From Candidatus Moraniibacteriota bacterium (GTDB lineage Bacteria > Patescibacteriota > Minisyncoccia > Moranbacterales > GCA-2747515), in the NCBI GenBank assembly GCA_030592425.1, contig JAUVJK010000014.1, positions 1 to 16,980 on the forward strand: 16,980 nucleotides of DNA, in the 5' to 3' direction. Below the pieces are notes generated by a model. It worked only from the letters and a program-made list of their open reading frames with translations. It had not been told where the DNA came from and did no database searches. Shown one piece after another: positions 5,705 through 13,143 of the stretch (positions are counted from its first letter, which is position 1; each line of letters starts with the position of its first letter). Position numbers and translations under genes: made by a program.

Positions 5705-7879
5705 ATGCAAATAAAAATCTTTTTGTGGATAATCGTTTTCGTTCCTACATTTCTTTTTGCTGCAAATACTATAAGTGCTGCAGAACATGGTCAGGTAAGT
5801 GGTCAGCCAGCCAATCCTGATCCCAATGTGCCGCATTCTTCGGAACGATTCATTTATGATCTTGACCCAGGAAAGAGTTTGCAGGATGCTGTGATCGTCA
5901 GTAATAATGCCAAGGATGAAATTGGTGTGTTTATTTATGCTGCAGATACGACGCAAAGTTCGAGTGATGGTTTTGCACTAAAGCAGGCTAGCGAAGAGAA
6001 AGTTGGCGTTGGTGCGTGGGTGCGTTTTTATCCAGAAGAGATTCCTAATGCTTTCAAGGCATCTTTTGAGGATGGAGATGATAATATTTTGAATTTGTGT
6101 GATGCAAGTGAGGAAGAACTCACGGAGAAGAATGAGGGATTGAGTGAGAAAGACTTTGATGAATTAAAAACGTGGTGTGAGGGTGTAGAATCTATTGATA
6201 AAACATTTGACGCCAAAGAAGAACAGATAATTCCTTTTTTGTTTCGTGTTCCAAGTGGAATAGATGACGGTGAGCATACAGGTGGTATCTCAATCAAGTT
6301 TGCAGAAGACCGTAAAGAAGATAGTGAGGAGATCATGACACACGTCGATGTACAGATCTACGAAACAGTACCGAGTGATATCGTAAAGGAACTCTTATTG
6401 GAGAAATTCAGTGTTGAGCAGAAATTTGATGATCTAACAATGATCACAGCGACAGGAGAGGATGCAGAGAAAATCTATATTGTGACAACAGAAGTAAAAA
6501 ATAATGGGAATGTCAGTGTTGAACATAAAAATAATATTATCATTCGTGACGATAAGACAGGGCAGGAGGAAACGATCGAACGTTCTTTTCACGTACTTAG
6601 AGATGATACGTTCATTACTAATTATCAATGGATACCACCACATAATGGGGATTTTTCTTTTCGACCAGAGATTATTTATACGGATACTGATAATAATGAG
6701 CAAATAGTTACAGCAGAAGCGATTAGTGTGAGAGTTAGACCAGTACAAGAAATTGTGATTGGTACAGCTTTGGCACTTATCATTGGTCTGACGATCTTGA
6801 TCGTATGGCTCATGCGAAAGAAAAAATATGGTGGAAAAAATTGGGTGGATCATGAAGTGCAGGTTGGTGAGAATATTACGACGCTCGCACAGATCTATGA
6901 TATTGATTGGAAAGTATTTGCAAAGACAAATCATATTAAGGCACCATACTTTTTGACACCAGGTGACATGATTATTGTGCCACAATCAAACAATGGTACA
7001 AAGAGTCCAAAAGTGACAAAACAAAAAACAGCAAAACAAACTAAGAGCGAAGTACGAAATACAACAGATGCAACGTCATCATTTTATGAGGACATGATGG
7101 CTGTCGAAGAGCCTATGGGTATTGAGAATGAGGTAGAAGAACGGGCGGCAGAAAAAGCAAGGGAGAAGACATCGACTGCAGCTCTCGCTATGGAAATGCA
7201 ACAAAAACATGCACAAAAGAGTGATCGTCTTACTTTTTCTGATCAGCAAAAAAAGAAAATTGATGTGAGCTGGATGAAGGAAGATGAAAAACGATATGAA
7301 GCAGAAGTACAGCCAGAAAAGAGACGACACCGAGCATTTATGTGGAAGTTTGTGATTTGGAGTATTGTTGTGATCGTGATTGTAGTACTTATTCTAAATC
7401 TTTTGACACGTTTTCAAGCACGAGAAGCACAACAGCCAGTATCGATCATAAATGTAGCACAGGATGAAAATCACGCATCGATCGATAATATAGACAATAT
7501 GGATGATGAAGTTACTCAAGAGGAGTCTGCTAATGATGAGGATGCAGATGCATCTGATGAAGCAATGACTGATATAGCATTGGCGATCGTTGCAAAGGAA
7601 GTGACGGTGACAGTGCTTAATGGTGGTGCCGCAGCGGGGCAGGCGGGAAAATTGACGACGACAATTGGTAAGAAGGATTATGATACGCAAATGGCGACAA
7701 ATGCAAAAGAGACGATCGAAGGCAATGTCGTCTACTATGGTGACGATGATTATAAAGTTGCAGCAGAAGATATTGCGGCAATTCTCACAGAAGAGAACTT
7801 TACGCCTGTGGAAACGAAGAAAGATGCAAAAGTTGTTGAAAGTGTTGATAGTAAAGTTGTTGTAATAGTCGGTGTATAA
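5705..7879 (+). CDS. Two-pass envelope protein: DUF916-like outer region, LysM, LytR_C-like tail
   Basis: The 724-residue protein begins with a signal sequence (1-25, ending near SAA). Residues 46-221 resemble the DUF916 (WxL-interacting) fold: YDLDPGKSLQDAVIVSN, then VGAWVRF, and RVPSGIDDGEHTGGISI. An acidic insertion in it holds two cysteines (132 and 158). Residues 240-346 form a second beta-rich, Ig-like region. Membrane helix 1 is at 350-370, followed by RKKK. A LysM domain (383-426) runs from VQVGENITTLAQIYDI to LTPGDMIIVPQ. A long charged linker (430-540) leads to RRHR and membrane helix 2 (546-567). An acidic stretch and a LytR_C-like domain follow (632-724, VTVTVLNGG). By the positive-inside rule the LysM lies in the cytoplasm, which is odd. 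The gene heads a probable operon with the genes up to the ATPase. Its role is probably envelope organisation (inferred). Confidence 0.75.
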   Translation: MQIKIFLWIIVFVPTFLFAANTISAAEHGQVSGQPANPDPNVPHSSERFIYDLDPGKSLQDAVIVSNNAKDEIGVFIYAADTTQSSSDGFALKQASEEKVGVGAWVRFYPEEIPNAFKASFEDGDDNILNLCDASEEELTEKNEGLSEKDFDELKTWCEGVESIDKTFDAKEEQIIPFLFRVPSGIDDGEHTGGISIKFAEDRKEDSEEIMTHVDVQIYETVPSDIVKELLLEKFSVEQKFDDLTMITATGEDAEKIYIVTTEVKNNGNVSVEHKNNIIIRDDKTGQEETIERSFHVLRDDTFITNYQWIPPHNGDFSFRPEIIYTDTDNNEQIVTAEAISVRVRPVQEIVIGTALALIIGLTILIVWLMRKKKYGGKNWVDHEVQVGENITTLAQIYDIDWKVFAKTNHIKAPYFLTPGDMIIVPQSNNGTKSPKVTKQKTAKQTKSEVRNTTDATSSFYEDMMAVEEPMGIENEVEERAAEKAREKTSTAALAMEMQQKHAQKSDRLTFSDQQKKKIDVSWMKEDEKRYEAEVQPEKRRHRAFMWKFVIWSIVVIVIVVLILNLLTRFQAREAQQPVSIINVAQDENHASIDNIDNMDDEVTQEESANDEDADASDEAMTDIALAIVAKEVTVTVLNGGAAAGQAGKLTTTIGKKDYDTQMATNAKETIEGNVVYYGDDDYKVAAEDIAAILTEENFTPVETKKDAKVVESVDSKVVVIVGV

Positions 7880-7890
7880 TACGTAGAGAC

Positions 7891-7974
7891 ATGTGGAGAT
7901 CTTTAATTGCAGGATTTCTTTTGTGTATCAATGGCTACGCATGTATTCATAAAAGAGAGAAAAACCAAAAGTAA
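7891..7974 (+). CDS. Possible 27-residue peptide with hydrophobic N-terminus
   Basis: An ATG 11 nt after the previous stop opens 27 codons ending in TAA (7972-7974). The product has a start that looks like a signal sequence or membrane anchor (MWRSLIAGFLLCINGYAC) and a basic tail (IHKREKNQK). The Cys at 18 after GYA is a weak lipobox match; Lgt, which modifies such cysteines, is encoded in this window. There is no Shine-Dalgarno sequence. The short length makes this uncertain. Confidence 0.3.
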   Translation: MWRSLIAGFLLCINGYACIHKREKNQK

Positions 7975-7994
7975 TTAAAGAAAGAACTATTTTT

Positions 7995-8267
7995 ATGAGG
8001 CTATTTATTATACATATTCTCTCTTTTATTTTTGTGATCACGACGAGCACCTTGTTTATCTATAGTGCTGTGCGCAGTTATGATAATCTATACTATGTTT
8101 TTATCGCTTTTTCATGTGCTGCGGTCGTATTAGGTATTTATGTTTTTCTCCTCTCGCAACGACGCTACGGTAGGTGCTTTTCTTGTTCGTACGAGATGAA
8201 AGACATTTCCACTTTTATGGCGATATTTTTTATGATTCGTTTGATCAAATATGCACGATCTAAGTAG
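7995..8267 (+). CDS. Small membrane protein with a CxxC pair, 90 residues
   Basis: I do not recognise a family. The protein has two clear membrane helices (about 4-26 and 31-54), a basic loop (QRRYGR), and a CFSC pair (Cys61 and Cys64) that could bind a metal or form a disulfide. A third hydrophobic segment (about 72-84) ends in a basic tail (KYARSK). It ends 18 nt before the P-type ATPase start, so the two are very probably co-transcribed, and it may be a small partner of the pump. The CxxC sits next to the membrane and, by the positive-inside rule, on the cytoplasmic side. The start has only a weak AAAGAAAG upstream. It ends with TAG. Confidence 0.6.
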   Translation: MRLFIIHILSFIFVITTSTLFIYSAVRSYDNLYYVFIAFSCAAVVLGIYVFLLSQRRYGRCFSCSYEMKDISTFMAIFFMIRLIKYARSK

Positions 8268-8285
8268 ATTTAAGATGATGACTAT

Positions 8286-10943
8286 ATGAAAAATGCATAT
8301 CATGCTCTAAGTGTTGGGAAAGTATTATCCTTATTTAAATCGTCACGCGATGGCTTAAAAGACTCTGAAGCGAAGACTCGCCTGACGCAATTTGGTCCCA
8401 ATAAATTGCCAGCGCCGAAACGTGCGCCTGGCATTATTCTTTTTTTGAAACAATTTCATTCGCCACTAGTGTATATTGTATTAGCGGCAGCTGTTGTGTC
8501 AGTATTTGCAGGTCATTTGCCAGATGCGATTTTTATTTTTATCGTGATCTTGATCAATGCAATTGTGGGGTTTGTCCAAGAATATAAGGCAGAGAATGCC
8601 CTACAAATGTTGCAAGAGAGTATTGAAGAATATACAACTGTGATCCGTGATCATCGCAAGAAATTGATTTCTGTGCAGGAAGTTGTTGTGGGTGATATTA
8701 TTTCATTGGAATCTGGTGATAAGGTTGCTGCAGATGCTCGTGTTATCTCCTCTGCTTCATTGAGTATGAGTGAAGCAATCCTCACAGGTGAGGCAATGGC
8801 AGTCACAAAAGTGACAATGCCAATCGATGAAAGTACGATGATGTCTGACCGTGTGAATATGGTTTTCTCTGGTACAGTTGTCGCTGAAGGACAAGGATTG
8901 TGCATTGTCGTTGCAACAGGAAAGGATACGCAGATCGGCGCTATCTCTCAGACGATCAAAGATGAGAAACAAGTTGATACACCACTACAACGTCAGTTTC
9001 AGAAAATGTCACGTCTCTTGGGTATTTTGGTTTTAGGTACAATTGCAATTTTCGTTGTTATAGGTCTTTGGCGTGGCGATCCAATGAATGAAGTGTTGAT
9101 GACAGCGACAGCTCTTGTCGTGAGTGCAATCCCAGAGGGTCTCTTACCAGCTATTACAGTTGTTTTGATCTTTGGCATGCGTCGCCTTGCTAAGCAAAAA
9201 GCATTGGTACGACGGTTAACTGCAAATGAAGCGATGGGTGCGATTACGGTGATTTGTATGGATAAAACAGGTACGTTGACGCAAGGTGAAATGCGTGTGA
9301 GTCATATTCTTTCTGGTGAGAATGAACTCCTTGATCATGCAGATCTCGTTGGTGGTCACACTGATGTTGCAGCACAACATGTTGCAGCATTGCAAATTGC
9401 AGGTCTCGTGAACGATGCTTATGTTGAAAATGAGGAACAAACACTTGAGGAGTGGGTCGTACAAGGACGACCAACGGATCGAGCTCTTCTTTTGGCTGCT
9501 TTACAGGTCGGATTGCGTCCACAGGCGGATGATCATGGAGCATTGATCGATTCAATTACTTTTACATCTGCAAAAAAGTTTGCTGCACGGATGTATCATC
9601 ATGGCGAGGATGTTGATATTTTTGCTCTTGGTGCACCAGATGTTCTTATGGAGCATATTACAGATATCGCGCAGGCTGATGGTACGATCCCTCTTGACTC
9701 ACAGGAGGCAAAAATTGTTCTTGAACGTCTTGCTGATCTGACACAAGATGGTCTGCGTGTTTTAGCATGTACACAAAAAACAGTTACTACTGATCAGTTT
9801 GGTGGTGAGCACTCACAGAAAGAAAAGCTTGATGGTAGTACGCTGGTAGGATTTGTTGCACTGAAGGATCCTGTGCGTCATGATGTTGATAATGCTCTTA
9901 AGAAAACAAAGACTGCTGGAATTAGATCGATTGTGATCACTGGAGATCATCGTAATACTGCACAGAGTATTATGAAAGAACTTGATATGCATGTGACGAG
10001 CACAGAAATTATGGAGGGCAAAGAAATGGATGAATTGAGCGAAGAAGAATTGCAAGGTGTTGTGAATGAGAAAAAACTTTTTGCGCGCGTGCTACCAAAG
10101 CACAAGATCAGGATTGTAAAGGCATTGCAGAAAAATGGGGAGATCGTTGCGATGGTGGGCGATGGTGTAAATGATGCACCTGCTTTGAAAGCCTCAGATG
10201 TGGGCATCGCTGTAGGATCAGCTACAGATATTGTGCGTGAAGTTGCAGATATCGTTCTTTTGGATAGTAGCTTTGCTGTGATCATTAAAGCAATTGAGCA
10301 AGGACGTCTGATCTTTGATAATATCCGTCGCATTGTCATCTATTTGATCGCAGATGATTTTTCGGAACTCTTCCTGTTCTTTATTGCTATGCTACTTGGA
10401 CTACCGCTACCGCTTGTTGCTGTGCAGATCCTATGGATCAATCTCATCGAGGATAGTTTACCAAATATCGCCTTAACAACAGAAAAAGATACAACAGGAT
10501 TGATGAAGCGTAAGCCGCGTAACCCTCGTGACCCACTGCTCTCAGGTGTCTATAAGAAATTCATGATCGCAGTTTTCATTGTTAGCGGCGTGAGTGCTGT
10601 CGGCATTTTCCTCTATTATTGGTATACAACATTCGATATTGATTTTGCACGAACCGTCGTTTTTGCTCTTATCGCTTTTGATTCTTTGGTATTTGCTTAT
10701 GTATTACGTTCACTGCGTCGGAGTGTTTTTCGGAAAGATCTTTTTTCCAATAAGTATCTTAATGGTGCGACCGCAATTTCCTTTAGTATGCTTCTGTTGG
10801 GTATTTATTGGGAGCCATTACAGAAATTTTTACATACAACAACTTTGTCGTGGTCCGTGTGGGGCGTCATTATTTGTGTTACAATGATGGAAATGATCAT
10901 TCTTGATCGTTTCAAGGTATTCTTTCTGCGAAACGAGAGATAA
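8286..10943 (+). CDS. P2-type (Ca2+-ATPase-like) cation-transporting ATPase
   Basis: This is a membrane pump that moves a cation at the cost of ATP through an aspartyl-phosphate intermediate. Its 885 residues match SERCA/PMCA-like P2 ATPases. An N-terminal cation-ATPase region (1-50) precedes M1-M2. The actuator carries TGEA (167-170), normally TGES. M4 has PEGLLPA (283-289). The phosphorylation site is D326 in DKTGT. The domain also has TGDH (552-555) and GDGVNDAPAL (625-634), followed by M5-M10. In the nucleotide domain the KGAP motif reads LGAP (448-451), so the usual lysine is Leu448. Compared with SERCA ion-site residues, M5 has D691 for Asn768 and keeps E694 (Glu771). M6 has N719 and D723 but E722 for Thr799. 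E284 of PEGL is kept. The site thus carries extra carboxylates, and the transported ion is uncertain. No N-terminal heavy-metal domain is present. It follows the 90-residue gene by 18 nt and ends with TAA. Confidence 0.93.
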   Translation: MKNAYHALSVGKVLSLFKSSRDGLKDSEAKTRLTQFGPNKLPAPKRAPGIILFLKQFHSPLVYIVLAAAVVSVFAGHLPDAIFIFIVILINAIVGFVQEYKAENALQMLQESIEEYTTVIRDHRKKLISVQEVVVGDIISLESGDKVAADARVISSASLSMSEAILTGEAMAVTKVTMPIDESTMMSDRVNMVFSGTVVAEGQGLCIVVATGKDTQIGAISQTIKDEKQVDTPLQRQFQKMSRLLGILVLGTIAIFVVIGLWRGDPMNEVLMTATALVVSAIPEGLLPAITVVLIFGMRRLAKQKALVRRLTANEAMGAITVICMDKTGTLTQGEMRVSHILSGENELLDHADLVGGHTDVAAQHVAALQIAGLVNDAYVENEEQTLEEWVVQGRPTDRALLLAALQVGLRPQADDHGALIDSITFTSAKKFAARMYHHGEDVDIFALGAPDVLMEHITDIAQADGTIPLDSQEAKIVLERLADLTQDGLRVLACTQKTVTTDQFGGEHSQKEKLDGSTLVGFVALKDPVRHDVDNALKKTKTAGIRSIVITGDHRNTAQSIMKELDMHVTSTEIMEGKEMDELSEEELQGVVNEKKLFARVLPKHKIRIVKALQKNGEIVAMVGDGVNDAPALKASDVGIAVGSATDIVREVADIVLLDSSFAVIIKAIEQGRLIFDNIRRIVIYLIADDFSELFLFFIAMLLGLPLPLVAVQILWINLIEDSLPNIALTTEKDTTGLMKRKPRNPRDPLLSGVYKKFMIAVFIVSGVSAVGIFLYYWYTTFDIDFARTVVFALIAFDSLVFAYVLRSLRRSVFRKDLFSNKYLNGATAISFSMLLLGIYWEPLQKFLHTTTLSWSVWGVIICVTMMEMIILDRFKVFFLRNER

Positions 10944-10967
10944 AGGAATGAAGAGCGTTTAATATAT

Positions 10968-10976
10968 TGATACATT
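10968..10976 (+). promoter_or_regulatory. Extended -10 box just before the AI-2E permease gene
   Basis: TGaTACATT (10968-10976) ends 4 nt before the ATG at 10981. The same nonamer precedes the dihydrouridine synthase gene. A transcript from it would be leaderless or nearly so. No -35 box is evident. Confidence 0.45.
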
Positions 10977-10980
10977 CTTT

Positions 10981-12045
10981 ATGAAACTGAGAAATTTAAA
11001 TACGTATTTCTTTTTTATTCTTTTAATTGTTGTAACCTTCTTTGCATTCAAAATGTTTGCGCCATTTTTGAGTGCAATTTTTATTGCGGCGGCAATCGCG
11101 ACTCTTCTGCGGCGTGTTTATATGTGGATCTATCACAAAACTGGTAAGCGTGCCGTCTTAAGCTCGGTACTTGCGTGTTTTTTAGCACTTTTCGTGATTA
11201 TTTTGCCGATTATTGGCGTTGTCAGTTTGGTAGCTAATGAAGCAATTCAGGCAGTTGAGAGGACGATGGTTGATGGTTCGACAGAACAACAATTTGCTTT
11301 TAAGGTTCTCTCAAAAGTGGAAGACCTTGGTATTACGCAAACATTAGTCGTTAATCCGAAGGAAATTCTTGCAAATGATGATATCCGTTCGACGTTGCAA
11401 AGTGTTGGACAAGGAACGATCACGATTATTCAAAAAACATCAAAGGGCGTTCTTGATTCTATCATTTGGATCTTTGTGATGTTCTTCTCTCTTTTCTACT
11501 TCTTTATCGATGGAAAACGTATTGTTGATCGCATGATGCACTTAAGTCCTCTTCCAAATCGACATGAACAAATTCTCGTTGATCGCTTTGTTTCTATGAC
11601 GCGTGCAACTTTTAAAGGGACAGTTCTCATTGGTTTGATTCAAGGTGCACTTGGAGGTCTTGCTGTCTTGATCGTTGGTGTTCCATCGCCAATTATTTGG
11701 ACGGTTGTGATGATCATACTATCGATCATTCCAGCAATTGGAGTTGCACTCGTCCTTATTCCGATGGCTATTATTCTCTTGCTTTCAGGAAGTATTTGGC
11801 AAGGTGTTTTCCTTCTTGTTGTAACACTGATCATTTCAAATGTTGATAACTTCTTACGACCGAAAATGGTTGGAAAAGATACACAGATGCATACACTTCT
11901 TATTTTTTTCGCGACACTTGGTGGTTTAATGGTCTTTGGGATCATTGGTTTTGTCGTTGGACCGATCATTATGGCACTTTTCATTGCGTTGTGGGAAATT
12001 TATGCACGCGAATTCAAAGTGCAGCTCGAAGAATACAATCAATAG
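10981..12045 (+). CDS. AI-2E family (UPF0118) transporter
   Basis: This integral membrane protein of 354 residues belongs to the AI-2E family, whose members have been linked to export of autoinducer-2 or to sodium/proton exchange. The substrate cannot be told from sequence. About eight membrane segments are seen, starting with FFFILLIVVTFFAFKMFAPF and a hydrophobic pair in the first 80 residues. A soluble loop follows (about 83-150). The C-terminal half carries the family pattern: GVPSPIIWTVVMIILSIIPA, then SNVDNFLRPKMVG, HTLLIFFATLGGLMVFGIIG and VVGPIIMAL. The length is typical. It begins 37 nt after the ATPase stop but has its own -10 box, so it may be transcribed with or without the upstream operon. 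It ends with TAG. Confidence 0.9.
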   Translation: MKLRNLNTYFFFILLIVVTFFAFKMFAPFLSAIFIAAAIATLLRRVYMWIYHKTGKRAVLSSVLACFLALFVIILPIIGVVSLVANEAIQAVERTMVDGSTEQQFAFKVLSKVEDLGITQTLVVNPKEILANDDIRSTLQSVGQGTITIIQKTSKGVLDSIIWIFVMFFSLFYFFIDGKRIVDRMMHLSPLPNRHEQILVDRFVSMTRATFKGTVLIGLIQGALGGLAVLIVGVPSPIIWTVVMIILSIIPAIGVALVLIPMAIILLLSGSIWQGVFLLVVTLIISNVDNFLRPKMVGKDTQMHTLLIFFATLGGLMVFGIIGFVVGPIIMALFIALWEIYAREFKVQLEEYNQ

Positions 12046-12070
12046 GATTTTCATCGGTTTTCTTTTTCTG

Positions 12071-12097
12071 AATCCTACTCTTATGCAGGATTTTCTT
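12071..12097 (+). terminator. Probable terminator after the AI-2E gene
   Basis: AATCCT (12071-12076) pairs with AGGATT (12087-12092) around a 10-nt loop, followed by a broken T tract. The stem is short, so confidence is moderate. Confidence 0.4.
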
Positions 12098-12213
12098 TCC
12101 ATCAAAAGTGGACAAGATGCGGAGACATCACTTGTTTGAGTGAAATAATAGATTTGATTGATCTACTTTAGGTCCGTTAAGGGATTTTTTAAATATCGAT
12201 AATGCATGTACAA

Positions 12214-12222
12214 TGATACTAT
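12214..12222 (+). promoter_or_regulatory. Extended -10 box for lgt
   Basis: TGaTACTAT (12214-12222) predicts a start near 12229 and a leader of about 20 nt to the lgt ATG at 12250. This also argues against the TTG at 12226 as the start codon. No good -35 box is present. Confidence 0.4.
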
Positions 12223-12249
12223 TTCTTGATAAGCACCCAATATTATAGT

Positions 12250-13074
12250 ATGGAATTTTATCAAATATTGCCGCAAAATATTGATCCGATTGCATTTTCT
12301 TTTGGACCGATTCATATTCAATGGTATGCGTTGATGTGGCTTTTAGCCTTTGCTGTTGTTTACGTTCTCTTGGTGTGGCGTATCAAAAAAGGTGAGGGTT
12401 CTGGTTATGATAAAGATTTTATTCAGGACCTTCTTTTCTATGGATTTCTTGGTGCCTTGATCGGTGGACGTCTTGGCTATGTACTGTTTTATGATTTTTC
12501 TTACTATTTTTCGAATCCTCTTTTGATTATTTCGCCTTATGACTTTGGTCGTGGTGTATGGACGGGTATTTATGGAATGAGTTATCATGGCGGTATCATT
12601 GGTGCGGTCATGGCACTTTTTATCTTCAGTCGCAAGAAAAAAATGGCAATGTTACCACTTGTGGATTTTATTGTACCGGCAATTCCTCTCGGATACTTTT
12701 TTGGTCGGTTGGGGAATTTCCTGAATAATGAACTTTTTGGTCGTGTAACAACAAGTCCCTTAGGTATGTATTTCGATTCTATGGCATTTCTAAGACATCC
12801 TTCTCAACTTTATGAAGCTTTTTTTGAGGGCATTGTTCTGTTTATTATTTTGTGGACGTTGCGCAATAAAATTAAATTCCCTGGTTATCTTGCAGCACTG
12901 TATATTTGTGGTTATGCAGTCATTCGTTTTTTTGTGGAATTCACACGAGCACCTGATGCACATATCGGTCTTTTCGGAGGAATCCTTTCGATGGGACAGA
13001 TTCTTTCGATGATTATGTTCGTTGTTGGCGTGATCTTTTATGTATGGGCAAGGAGGAGGACAAATAAAGCGTAG
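12250..13074 (+). CDS. lgt: Prolipoprotein diacylglyceryl transferase
   Basis: Lgt moves a diacylglyceryl group from phosphatidylglycerol to the lipobox cysteine of lipoprotein precursors, the first step of lipoprotein maturation, in the cytoplasmic membrane. The 274 residues (from the ATG at 12250) have about seven membrane helices. Hallmarks are IQWYALMW (23-30), GMSYHGGIIGA (109-119) with the key His113, the signature GRLGNFLNNELFGR (152-165) with its essential arginine and asparagine, HPSQLYEA (183-190), and FFVEFTRAPDAHIG followed by LSMGQILS near the end. An in-frame TTG at 12226 would add eight residues. The ATG is preferred because the family N-terminus is short and a -10 box overlaps the TTG region. 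Its presence implies that the organism makes lipoproteins. It ends with TAG. Confidence 0.96.
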   Translation: MEFYQILPQNIDPIAFSFGPIHIQWYALMWLLAFAVVYVLLVWRIKKGEGSGYDKDFIQDLLFYGFLGALIGGRLGYVLFYDFSYYFSNPLLIISPYDFGRGVWTGIYGMSYHGGIIGAVMALFIFSRKKKMAMLPLVDFIVPAIPLGYFFGRLGNFLNNELFGRVTTSPLGMYFDSMAFLRHPSQLYEAFFEGIVLFIILWTLRNKIKFPGYLAALYICGYAVIRFFVEFTRAPDAHIGLFGGILSMGQILSMIMFVVGVIFYVWARRRTNKA

Positions 13075-13128
13075 TACTCTATGTAGTGATAGAGAAAAAG
13101 CTTTTCAACTAGCATCATCATGTAACTA

Positions 13129-13137
13129 TGGTATAAT
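13129..13137 (+). promoter_or_regulatory. Consensus extended -10 promoter for the first wall-hydrolase gene, predicted leaderless
   Basis: TGgTATAAT (13129-13137) matches the extended -10 consensus exactly. Six nt separate it from the ATG at 13144, so the transcript should begin at the start codon. No -35 box or Shine-Dalgarno sequence is needed or seen. Confidence 0.7.
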
Positions 13138-13143
13138 GAGAAC

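Noticed and set aside
6434..6985. 183-codon minus-strand frame inside the 5705-7879 gene
   Set aside because: The product is a Cys/His/Ile-rich shadow of the AT-rich coding strand; the plus-strand frame encodes recognisable domains.
9947..10339. 130-codon minus-strand frame inside the ATPase gene
   Set aside because: It is antisense to the hinge and GDGVNDAPAL region of the ATPase; a Ser/Thr-rich shadow translation.
12226..12249. TTG start codon giving lgt eight more residues
   Set aside because: The ATG at 12250 fits the family N-terminus better, and a -10 box ends only 3 nt before the TTG.
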